From: Balanoglossus misakiensis
Lineage: Eukaryota > Hemichordata
Direction: 5' to 3'
Length of the DNA stretch: 64,000 nt
Assembly: GCA_040954595.2 (NCBI GenBank)
Contig: JBECUI020000030.1
Span: 248,001-312,000 of the forward strand
Positions 28,520 through 37,617 of the stretch are shown here, one piece after another. Position numbers and translations under genes: made by a program. Numbering within the stretch: position 1 is the stretch's first letter; every line of letters starts with the position of its first letter. The notes under the pieces are model-generated. The model had not been told where the DNA came from. It saw only the letters and a program-made list of their open reading frames with translations, and did no database searches.

Positions 28520-29704
28520 ATGACAGATAAGATAGTTAACAATAAAGAAAGTTTTATAAAAATTGCCCGTGATAACATAAGGCATTATTCCATGTTCTTA
28601 ATGTTGGGGTTAATTTTTATTATGTTTACTTTTATTACCAATGGCATCAATGTAAATGCTAGAAATATTACCAATATTTTTATTCAGAATAGTTATATTC
28701 TGACATTATCTGTTGGTATGGTATTGGTAATAATTACCGGTAATATTGATCTTTCGGTTGGGTCTGTCTGTGCGTTTGTAGGGGCAATAAGCGCTATGTT
28801 ATACAATTTGAACATTGGTATGCCACTTACTATTCTCTTATCAATTCTCATTGGTGCAATGATCGGAGCTTCCCAAGGGGTTTGGATTGCATTTCTTAAG
28901 GTTCCTGCCTTTATTGTAACCTTGGCGGGCATGCTTTTGTATAGAGGACTTACCTATATTATTACCGATGTTTCCCCTGTTTCTCTCAAAGATGATGCTT
29001 ATAAGCAAATTGCTTCGGGATTTTCTTTTACATCTGAAAGTGATTTCCATCTGACAAGTATGATTATTGTTATTGTACTGCTCTGTATATATGTTGTGTA
29101 TGAAATATTTCATAGAAGAGAAAAAATAAAGCATACATTCCATGTCTTGCCGGTGCAATTTTTTATGTTTAAACTTATTGTGATTGTACTGGTAATGTTG
29201 GCTTTGGGGTGGCAACTTGCAGTATATAGAGGCATCCCCAATGTGGTTATCCTTTTATTTCTTGTTATTGGTATATTTGTTTTTGTCAGTAATAAAACGG
29301 TCTTCGGGCGCGAAGTATATGCGGTTGGTGGAAATGCCAAGGCAGCAAAACTGTCAGGGGTAAATTCGGAGCGTGTTGTGTTTCTTGTATTTACCATCAT
29401 GGGTGGATTGGCGGGTTTGGCTGGGGTTATCTTTACGGGTTACCTTAATTCTGCATTGCCACAATCAGGGCAGTTATTTGAACTAGAGGCCATAGCGGCT
29501 GCATTTATTGGTGGGGCATCAGCGGCTGGTGGAATAGGCACAATTATAGGAGCAATTACCGGTGGACTGGTAATGGGTGTTATTAATAATGGCATGTCTC
29601 TTATCAATCTGGGTGCCGAATATCAATACGTAGTAAAAGCTTTGGTCCTGCTTTTTGCGGTGTGGTATGACCAGTATACTAGAAATAAAGGGAAAATGTT
29701 ATAG
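28520..29704 (+). CDS. xylH: Xylose ABC transporter permease
   Basis: 394 residues with about ten to eleven hydrophobic segments. ITGNIDLSVGSVCAFVG and the long central charged loop (about residues 190-215) are typical of XylH-type permeases, which are longer than RbsC. GGNAKAAKLSGVNS and GGASAAGGIGTIIGAITGGLVMG follow. Its ATG directly abuts the xylG stop, so translation is coupled. Confidence 0.9.
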   Translation: MTDKIVNNKESFIKIARDNIRHYSMFLMLGLIFIMFTFITNGINVNARNITNIFIQNSYILTLSVGMVLVIITGNIDLSVGSVCAFVGAISAMLYNLNIGMPLTILLSILIGAMIGASQGVWIAFLKVPAFIVTLAGMLLYRGLTYIITDVSPVSLKDDAYKQIASGFSFTSESDFHLTSMIIVIVLLCIYVVYEIFHRREKIKHTFHVLPVQFFMFKLIVIVLVMLALGWQLAVYRGIPNVVILLFLVIGIFVFVSNKTVFGREVYAVGGNAKAAKLSGVNSERVVFLVFTIMGGLAGLAGVIFTGYLNSALPQSGQLFELEAIAAAFIGGASAAGGIGTIIGAITGGLVMGVINNGMSLINLGAEYQYVVKALVLLFAVWYDQYTRNKGKML

Positions 29705-29726
29705 ATAAAAAGAGAGGAAAGATTCT

Positions 29727-31049
29727 ATGAAAGAAATATTTAGAGGAATACCCAAAATTCAATATGAGGGTCCACGTTCAAGTAATAATTTAGCATTCAG
29801 ATATTATAATCCCGATGAAAAAGTCGGCAACAAGACCATGAAAGAACATCTGCGTTTTTCAGTTGCGTTTTGGCATACGATAAATGCAAATGGGATGGAT
29901 CCATTTGGCATGCCTACCATGGTCAGACCTTGGGATGAATTATCTGATCCTATGCAGATTGCGGAAATGAAAGCCTATGCGGTCATGGAGTTTGCGCAAA
30001 AGCTGGATATTCCCTTTTTCTGTTTTCACGATTTCGATATTGTACCGGAAAAGCATACATTGTTGGAGACCAATAAGCAGTTAGATATTATGTCCGATTT
30101 ATTGCAAGACTTAATGAAGGAATATAATGTTCGTCTGCTTTGGGGAACCAGTAATATGTTTTCTCATGCTAGATTTATGCATGGCGCTTCGACAAATCCG
30201 GATGCTGATGTATTTGCCTATTCGGCTGCAAAGGTAAAAAAGGCTTTGGATCTTACCCATAAGTTGGGAGGGCAAAACTATGTTTTTTGGGGTGGTCGCG
30301 AGGGGTATGAAACACTTCTTAATACGAATATGAAGCTTGAACAGGATAATCTTGCCCGTTTTTTACAGATGGCAGTAGAATATACACGGAAGATCGGTTT
30401 TGAGGGACAACTGCTGATTGAACCGAAACCGAAAGAGCCGACGAAACATCAATATGATTTTGATGCGGCAACGGTAATTGGCTTTTTGTATAAATACGGA
30501 TTAGAGAAGGACTTCAAACTCAATCTTGAGGTTAATCATGCTACTTTGGCGGGACATTCGATACAACATGATATACGTATGGCGCGGATCAATGGCATGC
30601 TGGGGAGCTTGGATGCAAATGAAGGGGATCTGCTTCTTGGATGGGATACGGATCAGTTTACCACGAGTGTATATGTATCTACCCTTATGATGTATGAAGT
30701 GCTCAAGAATGGAGGACTGGGGAATGGTGGACTTAATTTTGATGCAAAGGTACGGAGAAGTTCCAACGATGTAACCGATTTGTTTTACGGACATATATCG
30801 GGTATAGATGCCTTTGCTTTTGGATTAAAAACAGCATACAGTCTGTTAGAAAGCAAAGAGCTGGAAAACTTTATAGATGAAAGATATGCTTCTTATCGAG
30901 AAGGCATAGGGAAAAAAATAGTAGAAGGGAATGTTGATTTCGAATCGCTATATGCGTATGCGTTGGAACACGATCAATTACACCCGGTGTCCGGACGACA
31001 AGAAATGTTAGAGATTATTTTGAATAAACATATCTTTAATGCGAGATAG
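29727..31049 (+). CDS. xylA: Xylose isomerase
   Basis: 440 residues, the length of class II xylose isomerases. Active-site landmarks are [11 protein letters not shown] (catalytic His and Asp), the metal-site region [18 protein letters not shown] and [13 protein letters not shown], with [16 protein letters not shown] near the end. It converts D-xylose to D-xylulose in the cytoplasm. It sits between the importer genes and xylB in one operon. Confidence 0.96.
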   Translation: MKEIFRGIPKIQYEGPRSSNNLAFRYYNPDEKVGNKTMKEHLRFSVAFWHTINANGMDPFGMPTMVRPWDELSDPMQIAEMKAYAVMEFAQKLDIPFFCFHDFDIVPEKHTLLETNKQLDIMSDLLQDLMKEYNVRLLWGTSNMFSHARFMHGASTNPDADVFAYSAAKVKKALDLTHKLGGQNYVFWGGREGYETLLNTNMKLEQDNLARFLQMAVEYTRKIGFEGQLLIEPKPKEPTKHQYDFDAATVIGFLYKYGLEKDFKLNLEVNHATLAGHSIQHDIRMARINGMLGSLDANEGDLLLGWDTDQFTTSVYVSTLMMYEVLKNGGLGNGGLNFDAKVRRSSNDVTDLFYGHISGIDAFAFGLKTAYSLLESKELENFIDERYASYREGIGKKIVEGNVDFESLYAYALEHDQLHPVSGRQEMLEIILNKHIFNAR

Positions 31050-31061
31050 TAAAGCGAAACC

Positions 31062-32651
31062 ATGCACGATTTTTTGTACATGGGTATTGATGTCAGTACC
31101 CAGAGTACCACAATACAAGTTTTGAACATTACCGATACGGTGCAAGCAGTATACGAAGATTCGGTTGTGTATACCGATCAGCTAGAACAATATACGCTTG
31201 AAAAAGACCGTAAAATTATACCAAATCTTGTTGATGGAGAGGCATGCCAACCGCCGCTCATGTTTTTGGATGCCTTGGAGCTTGCCTTTGCCCGTCTTTC
31301 AAAACGCATTGCTATTGCTGATATACGTGCCATAGCAATTTCTGCTCAACAGCATAGTCATCTGTACTTGAATAGTAATGCGAACCAGAGTTTTTCGCAT
31401 GTACGTTCCGATCCTTCGACAAGCATGGAGAAAAAACTTTCCGAATTGTTTGAAAATGCGTTTGCGTATCCGTACGCACCAATATGGATGTACGCGGCAT
31501 CCCAAGCGGCTGCTGACGAGATACGAAATTTTGTTGGTGGCAGCAAAAACATGCTGGAGAGAAGTGGTTCAGACAGTCCGGCACGATTTACCGGTGCGGT
31601 AATACGGTACATTGCACAACACTATCCGGAAGAGTTCAAACTGACGAGGCGGATACATTTGCTTAGTAGTTTTCTTTCCGGCGTTCTTACAGGTAGAGAA
31701 GATTGTCCGATTGATTGGGGCAATGCTTCCGGAATGTCAGTAATGAATTACCGCGAAAAAAAATGGGACAAGTCCTTATCCCATGCAGTGCTTGCCAATA
31801 CGTCGGCTGAACATATCGACGTATTAACCATGCTTCCAGAACTTGTTTCTCCTACGGAAATTGTCGGATCCATTGCTCCGTATTTTGTACACAAGTATGG
31901 ATTTAATAAGGACTGTGTAGTCAGTGCGGGCAGTGGCGATAATCCGCAGAGCAAGGTTTCGGTACGTGGCGATCTACTCAGTTTAGGAAGTAGCTTTGTT
32001 ATTATGGCAGAGAATAATCGCTTTACCAAAGATACAAACGCTATGTATGACGGCTTAGGGACTCCTTTTCTATTTGGGTGTAGGACAAATGGTGCGTTAG
32101 TATGGGATATGGTACGGAATAAAATAGGAATTGATTTCGAGCAAGCAGAAGGACTTCTTGAAACAAGTGATATCGGCACTCGGATAATGTTATGGCAACC
32201 ATTCCCGGAATCCTTTCCGGTATCCCCTGCGTTTGATATGCTTTCTGCTACCCCAAAAAACAATAACAAAAAAAGCCACAAAAACGGTACAGAAGACTAT
32301 GCCGGCATTGTAGATAGCATGCTGGCAATTATGCGTTATTATTCTAAAGGCTTTATGAAACACAGTTCCGGCGATCCCTTGTACGTAACAGGTGGGGCGG
32401 CGGGATCAAGACAAATTCTTGCAAGGGTCGCTGCGTTTTGGGATAGACCGGTAATAGCAATTAAAGACACCGGGGCATCGTACGGAGCGGCATTGTCTGC
32501 ATATTATGCCGAACGGAAAACTTTACGCGAAACAGATGCAGCCCAGCCGTTTCATGGGGATAGTATTTATTCTACACCGGATGCTGTGCAAAAAGCCAAA
32601 TTTTTTACTCATCAATGTATTGAAATGTATAGTGAACAATTAATACAGTAG
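31062..32651 (+). CDS. xylB: Xylulokinase (FGGY family)
   Basis: 529 residues. The N-terminal ATPase-like fold starts YMGIDVSTQSTT, with AIAISAQQHSHLYLN and DWGNASGM in the first half and the phosphate-binding VSAGSGDNPQSK and YVTGGAAGSRQIL in the second. It phosphorylates xylulose to xylulose 5-phosphate for the pentose phosphate pathway. Last gene of the operon, 12 bases after xylA. A degenerate copy of its final 440 bases lies at 33.92-34.14 kb. Confidence 0.92.
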   Translation: MHDFLYMGIDVSTQSTTIQVLNITDTVQAVYEDSVVYTDQLEQYTLEKDRKIIPNLVDGEACQPPLMFLDALELAFARLSKRIAIADIRAIAISAQQHSHLYLNSNANQSFSHVRSDPSTSMEKKLSELFENAFAYPYAPIWMYAASQAAADEIRNFVGGSKNMLERSGSDSPARFTGAVIRYIAQHYPEEFKLTRRIHLLSSFLSGVLTGREDCPIDWGNASGMSVMNYREKKWDKSLSHAVLANTSAEHIDVLTMLPELVSPTEIVGSIAPYFVHKYGFNKDCVVSAGSGDNPQSKVSVRGDLLSLGSSFVIMAENNRFTKDTNAMYDGLGTPFLFGCRTNGALVWDMVRNKIGIDFEQAEGLLETSDIGTRIMLWQPFPESFPVSPAFDMLSATPKNNNKKSHKNGTEDYAGIVDSMLAIMRYYSKGFMKHSSGDPLYVTGGAAGSRQILARVAAFWDRPVIAIKDTGASYGAALSAYYAERKTLRETDAAQPFHGDSIYSTPDAVQKAKFFTHQCIEMYSEQLIQ

Positions 32652-32671
32652 CATCATGGCTTCTCATGCAA

Positions 32672-33003
32672 TAATCTACCTCAATATAAGTCAGCCCCAT
32701 TAGGTCTAGTTCTCCCAGTCAAGTCGGGGGCTACCGTCTTTCTTCTAGAAAGACGGAGAATAATTGAATATATGCTTCTTATAGTCTTCGATCAAACTTA
32801 TTATTCTTGCCTTGATAAACGCTGCTTGTTGCATCCGCAATGGTATATGCTAACCATTCATTCGTTGCAACAAATAAATCATCAGACCCTAAAGAAGTTT
32901 CAATGACCTCAGACATCGTTTATACTTATTCCCCTTGTATTTTTACGCATTTCTACCTCTCCATATTTGTTTTTATCATGAGGACAAAATGATGTCAAAC
33001 ATC
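32672..33003. other. Intergenic gap with hairpin and a short unidentified frame
   Basis: CCGTCTTTC and GAAAGACGG form a perfect nine-pair hairpin with a five-base loop at 32734-32756, without a T-run on either strand. On the minus strand 32779-32916 holds a 45-codon frame (contains DDLFVATNEWLAYTIADAT) with no recognised family and a weak ribosome site. It may be the remnant of a gene lost when the region was rearranged. Confidence 0.35.
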
Positions 33004-33032
33004 TTTACAATTCTCATTACATATTTTATAGT
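33004..33032 (+). promoter_or_regulatory. Promoter for the alpha/beta hydrolase
   Basis: TTTACA (33004-33009) and TATAGT (33027-33032) are spaced by 17 bases. The strong site AAGGAGGGTGG follows directly before the ATG at 33081. Confidence 0.6.
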
Positions 33033-33080
33033 AGAATAAGGGATTAGTTATAAGACGTATATATAAAAAAGGAGGGTGGA

Positions 33081-33908
33081 ATGGCAATACAGAAACAAAC
33101 AGGTCAATATATTGAAGTTGACCCCGGCGTAGAGATTTATTACGAGGACAGAGGGAGAGGTTCACCTATTATCTTTGTACCGGGTTGGACATTTACTACT
33201 GAGGTATTTGTCGCCCAGTTGGAACATTTTTCCAAGAGGCATCGAGTTATTGTTTTCGATCCCCGTAGCCAAGGACGGTCAACCGTTACACTTCAGGGTA
33301 ATAACTATGCTGCGCACGGAACAGATCTGGTAAAAATAATCAAGGCACTTAAACTTCAAGATTGTGTGTTGGTAGGATGGTCATTCGGATGTCTGGAGGT
33401 CTGGGAGTATATCAAACAAGAAGGTTTTGAAAACGTAAAAGCAGTGATCTCTGTTGACCTATCACCAAAACCATTATCTGTAAATAGCAAAGATTGGGTC
33501 GAAGGCCCCTTGGATGAAATTGCTGAGGCCTATACTGTGTATATGCAATCTCCAAAAGGGCAACGAGATTTTGTAACATATTATACGACTGAAGTAATGG
33601 TACAACGTGATCTCAAAGAAGAAGAACTATTCTGGATTGTTGAGCAATCATTGAAAACTCCATACTATATTGCGAGTAATTTATTTGCATCCGGAATGTT
33701 TGCGAACTATATGGCTGAAGCCAAACATGTAGATGAGTCTGTACCGGCCCTCAATATCCATGCTGAGCATTGGGCAGAGACAGCGGTTGCATTTACGAAA
33801 AAGCATTTCCCCAACACAAAATCAAAAGTTCTGGGCGGTCATATGATGTTTTGGGAACATGCGGATGCCTTTAACAAACTTGTAGATGAGTTTATCGCTT
33901 CATTGTAA
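33081..33908 (+). CDS. Alpha/beta hydrolase
   Basis: 275 residues. The nucleophile elbow GWSFGC puts the catalytic serine at 101. The oxyanion region is IIFVPGWTFTTEVF and the late His254 lies in LGGHMMFWEH. The layout matches esterase, haloperoxidase-like or C-C hydrolase families. There is no signal peptide. It has its own promoter and strong ribosome site, and it is set between xylB and a broken copy of the xylB 3' end, so it probably arrived with the rearrangement. Substrate unknown. Confidence 0.85.
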   Translation: MAIQKQTGQYIEVDPGVEIYYEDRGRGSPIIFVPGWTFTTEVFVAQLEHFSKRHRVIVFDPRSQGRSTVTLQGNNYAAHGTDLVKIIKALKLQDCVLVGWSFGCLEVWEYIKQEGFENVKAVISVDLSPKPLSVNSKDWVEGPLDEIAEAYTVYMQSPKGQRDFVTYYTTEVMVQRDLKEEELFWIVEQSLKTPYYIASNLFASGMFANYMAEAKHVDESVPALNIHAEHWAETAVAFTKKHFPNTKSKVLGGHMMFWEHADAFNKLVDEFIASL

Positions 33909-33918
33909 ACTGCTGTTC

Positions 33919-34142
33919 TTTCGGTATCGCCTGCGTTTGATATGCTTTCTGCTCCCCAAAAACCAGTAAAGAAGACTATGCCGGCATTGTAGATAGCATG
34001 CTGGCAATTATGCGGTATTATTCCAAAGACTTTATGAAACACGGTTCCGGCGATCCCTTGTATGTAACAGGTAGGGCGGCGGGATCAAGACAAATCTTTT
34101 ACTCATCAATGTATTGAAATGTATAGTGAACAACTGATATAG
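33919..34142 (+). pseudogene. Degenerate duplicate of the xylB 3' end
   Basis: This stretch follows xylB from the SPAFDMLSA codons through YAGIVDSMLAIMRYYSK and GDPLYVTG, then jumps across an internal deletion to the last codons (THQCIEMYSEQL) and the stop. The deletion ends lie in matching CAAAT-TTT sequences, and a shorter deletion removes the KNNNKK region. Several substitutions separate it from xylB, so it is not an assembly echo. It cannot encode a product. Confidence 0.85.
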
Positions 34143-34146
34143 ATGA

Positions 34147-34166
34147 CATCATGGCTTCTCATGCAA
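34147..34166. repeat. Direct repeat flanking the hydrolase segment (second copy)
   Basis: CATCATGGCTTCTCATGCAA occurs here and immediately after xylB at 32652-32671, identical over 20 bases. The copy here also encodes the last codons and stop of the DUF262 gene on the other strand. The repeat continues the duplicated xylB end and bounds the 1.5-kb segment with the hydrolase. Confidence 0.8.
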
Positions 34167-35936
34167 CAGTTGGGCTATTGCTTTTTTTATATTTGTTTCG
34201 CGAGTATTAATAAACTCATTAAAATCATCTACAGTAAAAGGATCCTTCATTAAGATATTAAAACACTCATCATCGATAAAGTGTTTTGCTAGAATATTTT
34301 TAACTGCTTCTTCACCATTGTTTTTTTGCCACTCAGGTAAGTATTCGTTTGGCAGTCTATCGTTTATAATACGTCTATTTGTTTCTGATGTTAAAGGCGA
34401 GCGGTTGAGAATAGTATGCCACTGTTCATCTTCGCGATTGAGATTTTTTTGACCCCATTTAATGGGTATAATATGATGGTCATCAATTTCCATTTTTTGC
34501 AGAGACCCTCCCTTTACCCAGTCACATGCCCCATTCATAATGAGTAGGTTGAAAATACCATTGTATCTAGCTGTTCCTTTTTTCTTCACTGAATGTAAAT
34601 CAATATCGTTTAGCTTGGAGCAGAAATCTGTTATTGATGAGGGCTTAATATTATTATCAAGCCATAGTTTCATATCAAGATAGTCCCTTGCACTTGTTGA
34701 CTCAACCGATCCTGAATATCGTTGGTCAAAGATGGAAGTCCAATACCATTGTTGAATTTTCTTGTTTGCACTTAAAAATTTTTCGGGGTATGTCTCGGCA
34801 TAATGTAGAATTGAGGACAAAGCAGGCAAAATAGAAGCATAAGGTAGGTAATGGGATGATGTCACTCCATAGTCCTTTTCCAGAAGTAAAATTGCGTTTT
34901 GAATGGCTTGCACTGCGGTATCCCACAGCTCTTTAAATTCATCAGAATTTTGTACAAGGGGTTCTTTTTTTGAAGTACCGTCCGGGGCTCGCGTCTTTTT
35001 TTCTTGCCCAGGAAGTAGGTAATACAAATATTTTGGGGAGCAGTAAGACTGTTTTAAGATAGACATAACCTGCAGGATATAAACATTCATTTTTGGAATG
35101 TCGGTCTCAATCAATCGAAGCTTTCCCGTTACATTACGCCACATTTCTTTAAGCGGTAGCTTCTTTGGTGTGAGGAGGGCGTTCATTAGATCAAATATAT
35201 CTAGTTTAACTCCCTTACTATTGATTCGAGAAAAAATATCGCATACCTTATCTATTGCCAACTCAGCGTCTAATTCGACATACGTTATTTGATAATCATC
35301 AAAGATCTCCTCTATTCTGACCCCAAACTCTTGTGCATTAGGGCTGCCCGGCGTTTCTTGACAATATTTTTCGTAATTCTGTATCCAATTAGAAAAATGT
35401 CTAGATCTATTTCTGCCAAGAACAGATAAGGGAAAATAATGATTTTCAAATTGATACTTTTGATTGTTTAATATTTTGTTGTAAGTACTCGGCGCCCATT
35501 CGTATTGAAAGGCTTCGTCATATTCTTCGTTCATAAACTTGTCTACCCGTATATAGTAGATCATTTTATTTTTTTTCTTTGGTGGGGGAACATCTGGAGC
35601 AATAATTGCATAATAAAGAGCAGTTAGCCTTTGTTGCCCGTCTAAGACAATGAATTCCGGGGAAGTGTCATCTACATTCCATTTTCTTGGTTCTTTAACA
35701 TTCCTGTATCCGTATATTGTTTCACAGGATAGGCTATTGAAATTTTCTTTTTTACCCTTCCATAATAGTAGGCTCCCAATGTAATAATCAAGAAAAACAG
35801 ATTTTATTAATTCCTTAATATCCGATGGTTCCCATTCAAACTCTCTTTGAAAATTGGGTATAACAAAACGTCCTTCTTTTAGCCATTCAATAATATTCTT
35901 GAGGCTTTTATAGTCTGGTTTTTGAACATCTTTCAT
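34149..35936 (-). CDS. DUF262/HNH protein, GmrSD-like defence nuclease
   Basis: 595 residues. The N-terminal DUF262 (ParB/Srx-like) domain shows IPNFQREFEWEPSDIKELI and the DGQQR motif at 99-103 (LDGQQRLTALYYA). The C-terminus has an HNH-type motif, DDHHIIPIKWG, at about 485-495 followed by NRSPLTSETNRRI, as in DUF1524-like nucleases. The family includes GmrS/GmrD, which cut modified phage DNA using nucleotide hydrolysis. A role in phage defence is likely but unproven. It stands alone without a methylase. AGGAGAGG precedes the ATG. Its final codons fall within a duplicated sequence. Confidence 0.85.
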   Translation of the reverse strand: MKDVQKPDYKSLKNIIEWLKEGRFVIPNFQREFEWEPSDIKELIKSVFLDYYIGSLLLWKGKKENFNSLSCETIYGYRNVKEPRKWNVDDTSPEFIVLDGQQRLTALYYAIIAPDVPPPKKKNKMIYYIRVDKFMNEEYDEAFQYEWAPSTYNKILNNQKYQFENHYFPLSVLGRNRSRHFSNWIQNYEKYCQETPGSPNAQEFGVRIEEIFDDYQITYVELDAELAIDKVCDIFSRINSKGVKLDIFDLMNALLTPKKLPLKEMWRNVTGKLRLIETDIPKMNVYILQVMSILKQSYCSPKYLYYLLPGQEKKTRAPDGTSKKEPLVQNSDEFKELWDTAVQAIQNAILLLEKDYGVTSSHYLPYASILPALSSILHYAETYPEKFLSANKKIQQWYWTSIFDQRYSGSVESTSARDYLDMKLWLDNNIKPSSITDFCSKLNDIDLHSVKKKGTARYNGIFNLLIMNGACDWVKGGSLQKMEIDDHHIIPIKWGQKNLNREDEQWHTILNRSPLTSETNRRIINDRLPNEYLPEWQKNNGEEAVKNILAKHFIDDECFNILMKDPFTVDDFNEFINTRETNIKKAIAQLLHEKP

Positions 35937-35973
35937 CTAACCTCTCCTAAGTAATATTTAAAATCATCATTCT

Positions 35974-36002
35974 ATTGTATAACGTTACTCTTATTATGGC
36001 AA
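35974..36002 (-). promoter_or_regulatory. Promoter of the DUF262 gene
   Basis: On the minus strand TTGCCA (35997-36002) and TACAAT (35974-35979) are spaced by 17 bases. It diverges from the SDR promoter. Confidence 0.65.
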
Positions 36003-36053
36003 TCTCTATCAAAAATACTTGGAAACAGTTCTCGAATACATAATATTCTACTC

Positions 36054-36097
36054 TTGACCGTTTTATTGCCTAAAGATATAATATGAGTGACTACTCA
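36054..36097 (+). promoter_or_regulatory. Promoter and TetR-type operator of the SDR/TetR operon
   Basis: TTGACC (36054-36059) and TATAAT (36077-36082) are spaced by 17 bases. Directly downstream TGAGT-GACT-ACTCA (36084-36097) is an inverted repeat where a repressor would block transcription. The TetR regulator encoded second in the operon is the obvious candidate, implying autoregulation. Confidence 0.7.
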
Positions 36098-36118
36098 GTT
36101 AGTGAATAAGGAGGACAT

Positions 36119-36940
36119 ATGTTATTTCAAGATAAAACTGTATTAGTAACCGGGGCTTCTTCGGGCATTGGACTAGCGCTGGCAATGGAAGTGGCAAAGA
36201 GAGGTGCACGGGTGATTCTTACTGCACGTTCGACGGATAAACTCAATCAATTAGCTGCAAGTCTTCGTGACAAGGGCACTGATGTACATGTTTTTACCGA
36301 GGATTTAAGTCTTCCCGGTTCTGCAGAGAAACTGTATACGGCAATTATTCAAGCAGGGTTGGTAGTAGATATTCTTATTAATAATGCAGCTTATGGCAGA
36401 TGGGGAGAATTTACAACCTATGAACGACCGGATTACGCAAAGATGGTTCAACTCAATATTGTTTCCTTAACGGAACTGTGTCATCTTTTTATTCCCGATA
36501 TGGTTGAAAGGAAACAGGGGGGCATTATAAATGTTGGATCTACAGCATCATTTGGTCCGGTGCCTTATGCGACAGTCTATTCTTCGTCTAAGGCATACGT
36601 TTTAATGTTTACAGAAGCAATCAGGTATGAGTATGCCAATACGGGAGTTCGTATTATGGCATTGTGTCCGGGTTTCACTCAATCCAATTTTGCAACAGTT
36701 GCTTCCGAGGAATCGGAACCGGTTGCAACCCATGTAAAAAAATTGATGCAAAGTCATGGCGATCAGGCGCAGTCCGCAGAGGAAGTTGCAATTCAGGGTT
36801 TAGATGCCTTTGTGAAAGATAAGATGTGTGTTATTACCGGTACGCGGAATAAGGTAATGCAAGCAATCGTGCAGTTATTCCCGCGAAAAACCAGACTGAA
36901 CATAGTTGGAAGTATATTTCAGAGGATCGTAGGCAAATAG
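36119..36940 (+). CDS. Short-chain dehydrogenase/reductase
   Basis: 273 residues of the classical SDR fold. The NAD(P)-binding motif TGASSGIG is at 11-18, NNAAYGRWG at 88-96, a catalytic Ser at about 141-144 and Tyr154/Lys158 in YSSSK. The C-terminal tail is basic (RKTRLNIVGSIFQRIVGK), as in DltE/YqjQ-like members. It reduces or oxidises a carbonyl or alcohol of unknown identity. AAGGAGG precedes the ATG, and the operator overlaps its transcription start. Probably regulated by the TetR protein that follows. Confidence 0.9.
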   Translation: MLFQDKTVLVTGASSGIGLALAMEVAKRGARVILTARSTDKLNQLAASLRDKGTDVHVFTEDLSLPGSAEKLYTAIIQAGLVVDILINNAAYGRWGEFTTYERPDYAKMVQLNIVSLTELCHLFIPDMVERKQGGIINVGSTASFGPVPYATVYSSSKAYVLMFTEAIRYEYANTGVRIMALCPGFTQSNFATVASEESEPVATHVKKLMQSHGDQAQSAEEVAIQGLDAFVKDKMCVITGTRNKVMQAIVQLFPRKTRLNIVGSIFQRIVGK

Positions 36941-36967
36941 AAAAGATCCCATTGTTGTAACAATGAT

Positions 36968-37561
36968 ATGAAAAACCCGTCAACAAAAGATAAGATTGAA
37001 GAACGTGCATTAAAACTCTTTGCAAAACAAGGTATTAAACAAACATCAACTGCTCAGATTGCCAAAGATGTGGGGATTGCATCCGGAACCTTGTTTGTTC
37101 ACTTTAAGACAAAACAGGAGTTAATTGATGCACTGTACTTAAAAATCAAGAGGTCCGCATTTGCCTGTCTTGATGCAACTATTCAAGCGGACATACATGT
37201 AGAAGAACTTCTTAAATTATATGCACGAAAAATTATTGAGTACTTTCTTCGAAATTATCATGCCCTTGTTTTTTTAGAGTTAGTTGAAACCGACCCCGCA
37301 GTGTCTGTAGAAATAGTTGCCCAAGGGTATGAAAAATTTCTGCGTGTTACTCGATTGTTTGTAGAAAAAGCAATGGGCGAGGTTCATTGTACGAATATGG
37401 ATATACAGCTTATTCAACAGCTAAACTGGAATACACTGAAAACTATCATCAAATTTTTGAAGCAAAACAAATTAAAAACAGTCGATGAGAACCACCTAGA
37501 TATTGTTTGGTCCGTAACATACGGCTGTTTACGCAGTATGTCCGGCATAGAATCGAAATGA
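36968..37561 (+). CDS. TetR/AcrR-family transcriptional regulator
   Basis: 197 residues. The N-terminal DNA-binding domain reads KIEERALKLFAKQGIKQTSTAQIAKDVGIASGTLFVHFKTKQELI, a typical TetR three-helix unit, followed by an all-helical ligand domain with no recognised specificity. It lies 27 bases after the SDR gene in the same operon. An ATTGTTGTAACAAT palindrome sits just before its start. It most likely represses the operon from the inverted repeat at 36084-36097. Confidence 0.9.
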   Translation: MKNPSTKDKIEERALKLFAKQGIKQTSTAQIAKDVGIASGTLFVHFKTKQELIDALYLKIKRSAFACLDATIQADIHVEELLKLYARKIIEYFLRNYHALVFLELVETDPAVSVEIVAQGYEKFLRVTRLFVEKAMGEVHCTNMDIQLIQQLNWNTLKTIIKFLKQNKLKTVDENHLDIVWSVTYGCLRSMSGIESK

Positions 37562-37617
37562 GAATAGGATGGGATTGCTCTATCGGACTATAGACAATTA
37601 TCCTTTTTGCGTAAAGG

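Noticed and set aside
28693-29400. Long antisense frames opposite xylH and several other permease genes
   Set aside because: They are shadows created by codon bias of hydrophobic proteins, lack ribosome sites and show no family features.
32734-32756. Hairpin after xylB as an intrinsic terminator
   Set aside because: The stem is perfect, but no T-run follows on either strand, so I list it only as a hairpin within the gap.
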